Assembly: GCA_030838885.1 (NCBI GenBank)
Contig: JAUZEU010000829.1
Location: forward strand, 1-14,031
Length of the DNA stretch: 14,031 nucleotides
Direction of reading: 5' to 3'
Source: Bryobacterales bacterium
GTDB lineage: Bacteria; Acidobacteriota; Terriglobia; Bryobacterales; Bryobacteraceae
A model generated the notes under the pieces. That model did no database searches. It was not told the origin of the DNA and saw only the letters and a program-made list of their open reading frames with translations. The position numbers were made by a program, and so were the translations under genes. This document shows, one piece after another, positions 1 through 7,492 of the stretch; position 1 is the first letter of the stretch, and each line of letters opens with the position of its first letter.

Positions 1-107
1 GGTTGAAGACGACACCAGGCCCTGCAGCCGCGCGCACTCGCTCGTGACATCAGTGACTTCGAAAGCGGCGAGTGGAATACTGGGTAGCGATCTTCGGTAT
101 GACCTGA

Positions 108-317
108 TCAGCGCGAACGGAACAGCCACGCTATAAGCGACAGCAAGACGCTGATCAGAATGCAGGTGACGATCGGGAAGTAGAAGGCGCCGTGCTTACC
201 TTCCAGCCGAATATCGCCGGGAAGACGGCCCAGCCGTATACCGGCGCGTTCCGCCACGAACACCACCAAGCCTGCGGCTACGAGTAAAATGCCGGCGCTT
301 ATGAGTATGCGTCCCAT
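108..317 (-). CDS. DUF2905 family small membrane protein
   Basis: This 69-residue protein has two hydrophobic helices, roughly residues 4-22 and 46-66. Between them is a short polar loop containing 'GRLPGDI', the hallmark of the DUF2905 family (usually about 70 residues). No biochemical role is established for that family; it is probably an inner-membrane protein. The start is the first ATG, and no convincing Shine-Dalgarno sequence precedes it. It sits on the same strand as, and 131 bp downstream of, the unknown 404-residue gene, so it may be transcribed separately or by read-through. Length and architecture are normal and nothing is truncated. Confidence 0.85.
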   Translation of the reverse strand: MGRILISAGILLVAAGLVVFVAERAGIRLGRLPGDIRLEGKHGAFYFPIVTCILISVLLSLIAWLFRSR

Positions 318-448
318 AGGGAGATCGGCTGCAGAACAAAGATTACACGGAGGTCTGCAGATACCTTTGTCTTTATAGCAAGTTCGTCACCATCGGCGGA
401 CGGGTCTGCAGGCGAAGATGGCGATTAGTTGTGGTGAGGACTTGAGCG

Positions 449-1663
449 TCAGGTCAGTTTCGATATTAGTCCAGCGAGATCGGTTTGGCTGCTGGATCTC
501 TTACCCTTATCGAAGCCGGGGCCGATTGCAACCGCTTCTGCGTGATCTTCAAACCAGACGAGAAAACGGGAGTTTTCGGCATCCGGAAGACGCCACTGAT
601 TGAGCCAGTGATAGTAAGCGCCCATATCGGCATCGATCAACGAGCCCTGCGCATCCAGTTCCGGTTTCCGAGTAGTTTCGATCAGCAGTTCGTTCATTTG
701 CTGCTCCCGCTGGCGGGGTGCGAAGCGGGCCAAAAGCGTGAGCGGTTGCGCGCGACGCAATGCTTCACGTACAGCCCACTGGACAAAGGTGGTCGCAAAT
801 ACCTGGGTTCCAGACCCTTCGGTCAGAAGACTGAGCTGATATCGGTTGAGAACGGCATCTGGGCGGCCTTCACTGGTATCCAGACCGATTTCGGCGGGCT
901 TTGTCTGCGCGAGCATGGTGCGGAAAGCTTCGGGATCGAAGACGCTGGCCTCATACGTTTTCTGCATTCGCGTTTGCAAGGCGGCGCGGGCTGGAGACAG
1001 CGCCGCATACGATACCTGCGCAACGCCCGGCGGAGATGCTGCGCTGGCGCCCCCGTCTATGTACCAATGGCCGTAGCGAGTGGGGTACTGTTCGGCGCGT
1101 TTGGCGACTGCGGACAGCAGAGTGGCAACGCCCTTGCCAGCGCGCACACCGGTGAAGTACGTTCCGTGTGGCCGGAGTTTGCGAAACAGACGGTATTCCG
1201 TGGTTTTGACCCCTTGACCGATCACGGCGATGCCGAGGCGGTGTGTGGCGATTGGCTCGTCGGGAAACGCGGCGTTTACCTTATTGATGTAGTCAACGGC
1301 AGCAGCGCGAAAGGCGTCGATCTGGTGCGACGCCCAGAGATGAGCTGTAAGCTGTTCTGTGAAAACGGCCGGGTTGTTAACCCAGTCCGTTTTTTCCAGT
1401 TCGGCAGTCAGGCGGAGTTTGTTGAACGCCCCAACGGATTGCTGAAATTGATCCGGATTGAGACTGGCAAGGTACTGGAACTGGCGGTCAAGGTCGCGCC
1501 GCTCCGTAGGGAACCTGTAATCGTAGCCGATGAGTTCACGAAGCAGAAGAGGGACGAACGAGAGTGGCAGGAATTGCAGGCGCTCGAGGTGACCGGTTGC
1601 GACCTCGCGTGCCTGCGCCGGATATGCGGCGAACGAGTCCGGCGTGAGTTGCGAGGGAACCAC
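449..1663 (-). CDS. Conserved-looking cytoplasmic protein of unknown function, coupled to the hydrolase gene
   Basis: I do not recognise this 404-residue protein. It has no signal peptide or membrane segment, so it is probably cytoplasmic. The N-terminal third (about residues 20-130) is helix-rich with many charged and aromatic residues ('RRDLDRQFQYL', 'TDWVNNPAVF'). A more beta-like middle (about 140-205) contains 'HRLGIAVIGQG' and 'GHWYIDGG', followed by helical segments (225-330) and a C-terminal 'RFLVWFEDHAEAVAIGPGF' patch. It starts with GTG directly after the TAA stop of the upstream hydrolase gene (TAAGTG), which strongly implies co-transcription and probably translational coupling. 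Third codon positions in this frame are strongly G/C, supporting it over the long overlapping frame on the other strand. The context suggests it assists, regulates or processes something for the exported hydrolase, but that is inference only. Confidence 0.8.
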   Translation of the reverse strand: MVPSQLTPDSFAAYPAQAREVATGHLERLQFLPLSFVPLLLRELIGYDYRFPTERRDLDRQFQYLASLNPDQFQQSVGAFNKLRLTAELEKTDWVNNPAVFTEQLTAHLWASHQIDAFRAAAVDYINKVNAAFPDEPIATHRLGIAVIGQGVKTTEYRLFRKLRPHGTYFTGVRAGKGVATLLSAVAKRAEQYPTRYGHWYIDGGASAASPPGVAQVSYAALSPARAALQTRMQKTYEASVFDPEAFRTMLAQTKPAEIGLDTSEGRPDAVLNRYQLSLLTEGSGTQVFATTFVQWAVREALRRAQPLTLLARFAPRQREQQMNELLIETTRKPELDAQGSLIDADMGAYYHWLNQWRLPDAENSRFLVWFEDHAEAVAIGPGFDKGKRSSSQTDLAGLISKLT

Positions 1664-2839
1664 TTAGGCTGCAACCTCCGGCAAAGGCTTGCCCGGCGAG
1701 TAGCGCGGGTTGAAACCGAGCAGGGCGCCGAGAGTGGGGACGAGATCAATGGACTCTACCGCGCGGTCAACGACCACGTTCTGTTTGACGTTGGGACCGA
1801 GGACCATCATCCATGTGGTGCGAGACATCGCGTCACCGGTGCGGTGGTGCTGGAAACCGTTGCCACCAGCATCGATATCGGAGTCGCGGCCGAAATCGGG
1901 CAGGATGAACATGGTGGTTTTGTTGGCGTATCCAGGGTCTTTTTGAATGGCCTGCCACAGTTCCGCGCATAGGCGGTCAGAGCGTTTGATGCCGTCGAGA
2001 TAGAGGGAGAAGGTGCCGGAGTGGGCGATGTCGATGTCGTGAAGCGTAATCCAGAGCAGACTGGGGGCGAACTGCGTCATGAGATGTTTGGCTATGTAGA
2101 CCGACATCTCGTCCGGGCTGGCGAGGCTGCGGGCGTGGGATGAGAAATCGTCCACCGAAAGCTTGAGCACTTCGGCCATTTGATTGAGTTCCGTCTGGTG
2201 ACCGGTGAGTGAGGGAGCGTGGAGCGGGGTTTCGTAATTGTCACGGAGCAGGTGCTCATAGCGAGTGCCGTCAGAGCGCGAGGTGAGGGCGGCGGCGAGC
2301 AGGCGCTTCGGTAAGATCACCCCGGCTCCGAGACCCGTTCCATAAGCCTGATGGCCGCTTTCGCCGATACGGGCGAAGCCGTTGGAGGGGGCGACGACCC
2401 ATGAGTCGGTCGCGGGACGCTTTTGATCTTTCCGGAAATATTCGAAGGCAGTGGGGTTATTGGGAGAGACTGCGGCGAAGTTATTGAAGGTTTCATATAC
2501 GCCGGTGACGATGCTGGCAGTGGCGACATAGTGGCCGAGAATTCCCTTGTTAACGACCTGACTGAAGAAGGTGGCCTGTGGGATCAATTCATTCAGGAGA
2601 TGCGGGATGTTTTCCTGGCCGTCAGGCATGAATGTTTCGTCGTCACGGGCCCCCCCTCCGAAGGTGACCACTACGGCTTTCTTGCCGCGCGGGGCTACGA
2701 GGGCCCGGAGGGTGGAGGGGCCGAAAAAAGCGGAGGCACCGGCGGCGCCGGTAGCGAGCCGGAGGAAGTTGCGGCGGGATTGTGAGATCGCGTGCGCGAC
2801 GGCTTGGGGACTCGCGGAGGTTAGGTCTGCGGGGCGCAT
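1664..2839 (-). CDS. Tat-exported alkaline-phosphatase-superfamily (sulfatase/DUF1501-like) hydrolase
   Basis: From the ATG at 2839 this is a 391-residue protein. A twin-arginine signal lies at residues 21-40 ('SRRNFLRLATGAAGASAFFG'), so it is probably folded in the cytoplasm and exported to the periplasm. The body resembles the alkaline phosphatase/sulfatase superfamily. An acidic metal-site candidate 'GGGARDDETF' (61-70) is followed by 'LHDIDIAHSG' (266-275, D-x2-H pattern), 'ILPDFGRDSD' (312-321) and a late His pair 'FQHHR' (329-333), the usual order of the bimetal ligands. 'DLVPTLGALLGF' (365-376) is the common closing helix of such enzymes. The substrate cannot be told; phosphate or sulfate esters are guesses. 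A 30-codon longer start is possible (2929), but a promoter inside that stretch (2873-2901) argues against it. It is the first gene of a two-gene unit with the 404-residue protein. Confidence 0.8.
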   Translation of the reverse strand: MRPADLTSASPQAVAHAISQSRRNFLRLATGAAGASAFFGPSTLRALVAPRGKKAVVVTFGGGARDDETFMPDGQENIPHLLNELIPQATFFSQVVNKGILGHYVATASIVTGVYETFNNFAAVSPNNPTAFEYFRKDQKRPATDSWVVAPSNGFARIGESGHQAYGTGLGAGVILPKRLLAAALTSRSDGTRYEHLLRDNYETPLHAPSLTGHQTELNQMAEVLKLSVDDFSSHARSLASPDEMSVYIAKHLMTQFAPSLLWITLHDIDIAHSGTFSLYLDGIKRSDRLCAELWQAIQKDPGYANKTTMFILPDFGRDSDIDAGGNGFQHHRTGDAMSRTTWMMVLGPNVKQNVVVDRAVESIDLVPTLGALLGFNPRYSPGKPLPEVAA

Positions 2840-2872
2840 CGTGGCGGGTTTGTTCCATGATACTGCGAATAC

Positions 2873-2901
2873 AGGATAGGGAAAATGGGACGCACTTTCA
2901 A
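2873..2901 (-). promoter_or_regulatory. Sigma70-type promoter of the hydrolase/unknown-protein unit
   Basis: On the minus strand TTGAAA (2901-2896) and TATCCT (2878-2873) are separated by exactly 17 bp. The predicted start of transcription is near 2866, giving a leader of about 27 nt before the ATG at 2839. The site lies in the 96-bp gap between divergent genes and fits the shorter hydrolase start. It rests on consensus match only. Confidence 0.45.
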
Positions 2902-2935
2902 CCGGATGCCTGTTTTCCGCGTCTATCATTTAGAT

Positions 2936-3715
2936 ATGGACAGACGCCTATTATTACTCCCAGGATATGCTGCACTCGTGTGCGCGCAGCAGCCATCGCC
3001 CGCAGCGGCAGAGATTGAAGGCGTACTGCGCGATCGGGTGCGGGTTTTCTACCAATTGATGGTCGACAAGGCATACCGGCGTGCGGAGGCAATGGTCGCA
3101 GAGGAATCAAAAGACGCTTACTACGACCGTCCAAAACCCGATATCACTATGTTCCGGATTATAAGTGTCGAGATTTCGGACGCGGGGCGCCGGGCAAAGG
3201 TTACGATTCGGGCAAATGCAAGGGTGCTGATACCAGGTGCCGGCAGCCAGCAGTTCGAGTTGCCCTTGATCAGTTCCTGGAAGCTGGAAAGCGGCGTTTG
3301 GATGTGGTTTCTGGATAGGGATCTGTTGCGGCAAACTCCCTTGGGAAAACTTAGCCAGGAACAGGTCAGCCGGCCCAGTTCTGGCCGGTCTACAATCCCG
3401 AGTCAGCTTCCCGATGCAAAATCAGTGCTTAACAAGGTAACAATCGACAGAACTGCTGTGATTTTGCAAAGTGGCGGTCCCGACCAGACGGTTGTTATTT
3501 CAAACAATCTTGAAGGATCTGTCGACTTGAGTATGCAAGCTCCAGCGATCCCGGTCAAGGGCCTTACAGTTGAACTGGAAAAGAGCACAATCAGCGCGGG
3601 GGGGAAAGGTGAAATCCGTTTCAAGGCAGCAGAAGGAGTTCCCATCTCTACGGTGGTTCGTGTGAGCGTCGAACCGCTAAATATCGTCTTTGAAATCCGG
3701 GTGCAAACCCATTAG
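2936..3715 (+). CDS. Secreted protein, NTF2-like N-terminal domain and beta-rich C-terminal domain
   Basis: This protein has 259 residues from the ATG at 2936. A compact Sec signal peptide begins 'MDRRLLLLPGYAALVCAQQ'. The first domain (about residues 25-135) has the helix pair followed by a curved sheet seen in NTF2/SnoaL-like folds: 'VRVFYQLMVDKAYRRAEAMV' then 'MFRIISVEISDAGRRAKVTI' and 'ISSWKLESGVWMWFLDRD'. A Ser/Pro-rich linker leads to a C-terminal segment (about 165-259) of alternating hydrophobic strands ('TVVISNNLEGSVDLSM', 'GLTVELEKSTISAGGKGEI') resembling an Ig-like sandwich. The function is unknown. A longer start at 2885 would add 17 residues and has a better ribosome-binding sequence (AGGA, 8-nt spacer), but it would put the signal peptide behind an unusual N-terminal extension, so I prefer 2936. 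It is divergent from the hydrolase and convergent with the paralog gene 35 bp away; no terminator is seen between them. Confidence 0.75.
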   Translation: MDRRLLLLPGYAALVCAQQPSPAAAEIEGVLRDRVRVFYQLMVDKAYRRAEAMVAEESKDAYYDRPKPDITMFRIISVEISDAGRRAKVTIRANARVLIPGAGSQQFELPLISSWKLESGVWMWFLDRDLLRQTPLGKLSQEQVSRPSSGRSTIPSQLPDAKSVLNKVTIDRTAVILQSGGPDQTVVISNNLEGSVDLSMQAPAIPVKGLTVELEKSTISAGGKGEIRFKAAEGVPISTVVRVSVEPLNIVFEIRVQTH

Positions 3716-3750
3716 ACCGCACGGGAACCGCGTACAACGCCGGACGCTGG

Positions 3751-5403
3751 TCAGAAGAGCAAACCCTCGGGACCAGCGCCGATTCCAGAGCGAACAGCTG
3801 GAAGCGCGTTGGCAAGGTATCCCATGGAAATCCCACTGGCCGTGCCAAATCCGTTGACGATAAACGCGAAGCCATGAGCGTAAATAAACCCGCACTGAGC
3901 AATCATGTAGCCTTGGAAGCCCACTGCAACGGAGGATACCAGAAAGACACCGGTACTGCCAACGGGAAGAGTCGAAGCGAAAGGTGCCGGAATCTGAGTC
4001 GACGGAGTCGGAAGACCAGTACCGTAAAAGCTTAGAGAGCATGTACCCGCAGTGCCCTTTGCTCCGCCCGTCACGAGCCCGTCGACTCCAGTGTTTGAGA
4101 TTGCGATGCCGGTGTCAAAACCAAGTTGACTCGATATGTAGGGGAACAGCAAATTAGTCTGGCATGCCCGAAAAGCCGACAGGATCAACACCGGGTTAGA
4201 TGAGGCATTGAACGTGGGAATGTCTGCAGACGGGGTGGATGGGGCTGGTGCGACAGTCAGCATAACTGGAGGCAGACCTGTAGCGGCGAAGTTGGCCGGA
4301 GCAGTAATGTAACCTGTCACGGTGAACGCTTCCCCAAGGACAGTGTTATCTGTAGCCGTCACATCGTACCAAGCACGCACGGTACCGTTGCTGGGCCTGA
4401 ATCCGGAGTACCCGGCCGGGATGGTGGACCCTGCTGGAGCATCGGCGCTCAAAGGTGACAGACTGCCGGTCCCTGCGACTCCCAGAGTCACGGTAAGGGT
4501 CCCATTAGAAACCACCGTAGGAAGGTAAATGACAATGTTTTGAGGCACGTTAGAGAATGCGAACTCGAAGCGAGTTCCGTGGGTTGCGCTTCCGAGTCCC
4601 GCCAGGACGGTATTGCCAAGAACGCCGATACCGCCGATATAAGAACCTTCCTCGCCATTTGTAACGCTGCAAACGGCACCACCACAGAGGGCACCGGGTA
4701 AAGAAGTCCGGGTGATGGTCTTGAATGCCCCTCCAAAGTTCTCCTTGACTGTTGCACTGAAAGAAACGGTTGCGGCTGCAACGGGATTCCCCGTGCAGGT
4801 CAAGTAATCCACCGGGTTGGGCGTTACACTGGTATTGAGAACTGGTTGGGAGAAGCCATTGACAACGTATCCCACGATGATCGGAGCAGGCGTCGCAAAG
4901 ACTGCTACACCTTGGCTGGTTACAAAAATGCTTTCAGTAATCGCGAAGTTTGTGGTCCCGTTGGGAGCCGCACTGGAATTTACGCGAATATTCGAGAGCC
5001 TTAGCGTATAGGCACTGGCTGGAAAGCTTACGCCGCTGAACGTTATTTGAGTTCCCCCGGGAGGATAGGCCCCAGGATATGCGTTTACGACGGCTCCCCC
5101 CTGAATGATCTGAAGAGTTGCGTCAGACACCTGCGAGCCGCTGACCTGCAAAGGCTTGCTGGTGACAGGTTCGTTCATCGTTATAATGACGACTCCGGTC
5201 GAGGCAACGGAAGCAGGACAACTCACGATGACGTCGCTCACGAGTGCAGTGGTGTCCTCGTAGCGATCAAGGATTGGGGGCACGTTAAGTGTCTGACTCG
5301 TACCCGGCGCCTGCGGCGAGCCGCCGCAGACCTGACCGAAAATTGTGCCTGCGAACACCAAAGGACCGACTATTGAGACTAAGTAAGATTGAAACTTTGC
5401 CAT
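3751..5403 (-). CDS. Large secreted eight-cysteine protein, tandem paralog (promoter-distal copy)
   Basis: This protein has 550 residues from the ATG at 5403, which follows GGAG with a 6-nt spacer; a start 8 codons earlier is possible but lacks that signal. The Sec signal peptide covers about residues 1-24 (hydrophobic 'YLVSIVGPLVFAGTIF'), and the mature part begins 'QVCGGSPQ'. The rest is Ser/Thr/Gly/Val-rich and beta-strand-like, with few charges, as in extracellular or surface proteins. Three regions are visible: an N-terminal part (about 30-175, 'NVPPILDRYEDTTALVSD'), a middle part (200-395, 'ATHGTRFEF', 'YDVTATDNTVLGEAF') and a C-terminal domain (410-550, 'CQTNLLFPY...GFDTGIAISNT', 'GYMIAQCGFIYAHGFAF', 'LPAVRSGIG'). 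I have seen similar C-terminal domains in acidobacterial secreted proteins but know no assigned function. The cysteines are at 26, 62, 203, 240, 245, 414, 455 and 504, all matched in the neighbouring copy. Confidence 0.85.
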   Translation of the reverse strand: MAKFQSYLVSIVGPLVFAGTIFGQVCGGSPQAPGTSQTLNVPPILDRYEDTTALVSDVIVSCPASVASTGVVIITMNEPVTSKPLQVSGSQVSDATLQIIQGGAVVNAYPGAYPPGGTQITFSGVSFPASAYTLRLSNIRVNSSAAPNGTTNFAITESIFVTSQGVAVFATPAPIIVGYVVNGFSQPVLNTSVTPNPVDYLTCTGNPVAAATVSFSATVKENFGGAFKTITRTSLPGALCGGAVCSVTNGEEGSYIGGIGVLGNTVLAGLGSATHGTRFEFAFSNVPQNIVIYLPTVVSNGTLTVTLGVAGTGSLSPLSADAPAGSTIPAGYSGFRPSNGTVRAWYDVTATDNTVLGEAFTVTGYITAPANFAATGLPPVMLTVAPAPSTPSADIPTFNASSNPVLILSAFRACQTNLLFPYISSQLGFDTGIAISNTGVDGLVTGGAKGTAGTCSLSFYGTGLPTPSTQIPAPFASTLPVGSTGVFLVSSVAVGFQGYMIAQCGFIYAHGFAFIVNGFGTASGISMGYLANALPAVRSGIGAGPEGLLF

Positions 5404-5432
5404 AACTATCTCCAGCTTTACTCGCAAACAGC

Positions 5433-5464
5433 TAAGAAGGGGAACCTTTCGGTTCCCCTTCTTA
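5433..5464 (-). terminator. Perfect 14-bp hairpin between the tandem paralogs
   Basis: A perfectly complementary 14-bp stem (arm TAAGAAGGGGAACC) encloses a 4-nt loop that reads GAAA on the minus strand, a stable GNRA tetraloop. It lies 31 bp past the stop of the upstream paralog and 29 bp before the start of the downstream one. No clean U-tract follows (the next bases are GCTGTTTG), so it may be a partial terminator, an mRNA 3'-end stabiliser or a processing site that sets different levels for the two genes. The structure is certain; the role is not. Confidence 0.6.
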
Positions 5465-5495
5465 TTACGACAGGTTTATTCGGATCAGCTTACTG

Positions 5496-7145
5496 CTATT
5501 GCAGAAGAGCTTCTGGAGTTGCGCCAATCCCGGAGCGTACTGCGGGAAGGACATTGGCGATGTAACCCATGGTTGTGCCGTTTGAATTACCCAAGGCATC
5601 TGCGATAAATGCAAAGCCATGAGCGTAAAGGAAATTGCACTGGGCAATCATGTAACCCGAGAACCCGGTTGTTGCAATTCCGGGCACGCTTGACAGCAGG
5701 AATGTTCCGGTGTTGCCTACATCCAAAGTGGTAGGGAATCCACTTGGCGTTGCAATTTTCGTGGCCGTCGGTGCGCCAGGACCGTACAAGCTTAAGGTGC
5801 AGGAGCCGGGCGTACCCTTCGCGCTGCTGGCAGTTGCATAGGGATCCAAGGCGGTGTTGGAAATCGCGATTCCGGTTTCGAAGCCAACCTGATTCGTCAC
5901 GTAGGTGAAGAGCAGATTAGTCTGGCAAATGTTGAATGCTGACACGGTCAGCACGGTCGGGGTCGCATTAAACGTGGGGATGTCAGTCGAGGGGGTGAGC
6001 GGCGCCGGAGCAATCGACAGTGTGATGGCGGGCTGCGAGGTTGAAACGAAGTTAGCAGCGGCCGTCACATAACCGAGAATGTCGAATGATTCGCCGAGCA
6101 CAGTATTGTCGGTCGCGGTGACATCATAATAAACACTGGCAGTACCTGAGGTGGCGGTAAAGCCGTAATCGCCCGCGGGAATCGTTGATGTTCCGGATGG
6201 CGGGTTGGCAGTGGCGGGCGAAATCGCACCCGTAGCAGCCGTTCCCAAGGTAACGGTCAGGGGTCCGTTGGTGATCACAGTCGGGAGCCAAATGGTCGCT
6301 CCGGCAGGAACGTTACCGAACTTCAGTTCGAAACGAGTGCCGTGGGTCGCAGTCCCCAGACCAGTGACGGTTGTCGCTCCGCCTGCCCCGATTCCGCCGG
6401 TGTACGAACCACCTTCACCGTTGGTGACGGTGCAGGGAGCAACTCCGCACGTTCCGGCTGAAGTAGCCGCTTTGAAAGCGCCACCAAACGTCTCCTTGAC
6501 TGTTGCCGAAAAAGAGGTCGTTGCTGTTGTAACGGGATTCGCCGTGCAGATCACATAATTCTTAACGGCAACCCCGGTCGTAAGCGCCGGAGTAGCAAAG
6601 CCTGTTTCAACATAGCCGACGATGACGGGTGTGGGTGTCGCGAATACTGCCACACCTTGATTGGTCACGAAGAGGTTTTCCGTGATGGGAACATTAACGC
6701 TGCCGCTTCCCGCAGCGCTGGCATTCACGCGGATATTCGAGATCCGAATGATGTATGCTGCCGCGGGAAATGCCACGTTACTGAACGTAACCTGTGCACC
6801 CGTCACGCTGCCAAGATACGCATTGACGACGGCGCCTGCCTGGATAATCTGAAGAGTTGCCTCAGACAGGGCTACGCCGCCGGACGTCAGGGGCTTGCTG
6901 GTAACGTTTTGGCTCATCGTCGAGACGAGCGCTCCGGTTGCCGCAGTACCTGCCGGGCAGCTAAGAACGATGTCGCTGACGAGAGCCGTTGTGTCCTCAT
7001 AACGCTCGAGGATCGGGGGTACGTTAAGTGTCAAACTTACACCCGCAGCTTGCGGCGAGCCACCGCAGACCTGTGCGAAGGACATACCGCTAAACAGAAT
7101 CGCCCCGCCGATCAGGCCTAGAGTCTTTGTACTGAAATTAAACAT
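5496..7145 (-). CDS. Large secreted eight-cysteine protein, tandem paralog (promoter-proximal copy)
   Basis: This 549-residue protein starts at an ATG preceded by AGGAG with a 4-nt spacer, the clearest ribosome-binding site on this strand. The Sec signal peptide covers residues 1-24, with likely cleavage after 'SFA' before 'QVCGGSPQ'. It aligns over its full length with the downstream gene: 'LNVPPILERYEDTTALVSD' (40-58), 'ATHGTRFEL' (266-274), 'YDVTATDNTVLGESF' (340-354), 'CQTNLLFTY' (407-415), 'GFETGIAISNT' (421-431), 'GYMIAQCNFLYAHGFAF' (497-513) and 'LPAVRSGIGATPEALL' (533-548). The cysteines at 27, 63, 200, 233, 238, 407, 449 and 503 all match, which suggests four disulfides in an oxidising compartment. 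Both copies appear intact. It is probably extracellular or surface-exposed; structural, adhesive or carbohydrate-binding roles are all guesses. Its position downstream of a secretin operon makes it a candidate type II substrate. Confidence 0.87.
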   Translation of the reverse strand: MFNFSTKTLGLIGGAILFSGMSFAQVCGGSPQAAGVSLTLNVPPILERYEDTTALVSDIVLSCPAGTAATGALVSTMSQNVTSKPLTSGGVALSEATLQIIQAGAVVNAYLGSVTGAQVTFSNVAFPAAAYIIRISNIRVNASAAGSGSVNVPITENLFVTNQGVAVFATPTPVIVGYVETGFATPALTTGVAVKNYVICTANPVTTATTSFSATVKETFGGAFKAATSAGTCGVAPCTVTNGEGGSYTGGIGAGGATTVTGLGTATHGTRFELKFGNVPAGATIWLPTVITNGPLTVTLGTAATGAISPATANPPSGTSTIPAGDYGFTATSGTASVYYDVTATDNTVLGESFDILGYVTAAANFVSTSQPAITLSIAPAPLTPSTDIPTFNATPTVLTVSAFNICQTNLLFTYVTNQVGFETGIAISNTALDPYATASSAKGTPGSCTLSLYGPGAPTATKIATPSGFPTTLDVGNTGTFLLSSVPGIATTGFSGYMIAQCNFLYAHGFAFIADALGNSNGTTMGYIANVLPAVRSGIGATPEALLQ

Positions 7146-7492
7146 ATTTCTCCTGTGTGATGTTTGCTTCTGGTGAATCGGTCGAAGTTCTCTACAACCC
7201 GAGCCTCAACTACAACGAATAGCTGGTAATACCTTTTAGGGAACTTCTCCGTGTCGGGCGGAGGATGGGGATTGCCTTCGCTTTCCTGAAGCGGTCAGCT
7301 AGGGCGGTACATCTTGTAGGGCGCCGGCGTTTTATTGTTCTAACGGCCTGCCTGCTACCCAAAAACAAACTTGACGAGGCGGTATCGGACCTTGGTCACT
7401 TAACCCACGGACCCACACGGGAACTTGATAGATCCTAATCAGCCTTCAAGATATGAACTATATAGGTTCCTTGAGGTACTTGCAACAGTTTT
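7146..7492. other. Non-coding stretch upstream of the paralog pair
   Basis: I see no convincing coding frame here. It should hold the promoter of the paralog genes (minus strand), but no strong -35/-10 pair stands out; the best is TTGGGT-N17-AACAAT, which is weak. A 9-bp palindrome GGTAATACC at 7225-7233 and a short stem CTCCG/CGGAG near 7249 are possible regulatory elements. The A+T-rich patch at 7489-7500 separates this stretch from the degraded coding remnant. Confidence 0.5.

Noticed and set aside
1..107. Minus-strand frames running off the window start, one reading '...IPLAAFEVTDVTSECARLQG...'
   Set aside because: It reads somewhat like protein, but no start codon or ribosome-binding site is visible and only about 35 codons lie in the window. 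It could be the 5' part of a gene but cannot be supported.
318..448. GGTCTGCAG repeated at 352-360 and 403-411, plus another CTGCAG at 329-334
   Set aside because: The copies are short and irregularly spaced, with no further similarity around them. Chance is the simplest explanation.
485..1972. Open frame of 495 codons on the plus strand, opposite the hydrolase and 404-residue genes
   Set aside because: It spans two coupled minus-strand genes with good motifs and G/C-rich third positions. Its own product is rich in Arg, Cys and Gly and matches nothing, as expected for an antisense shadow in GC-rich DNA.
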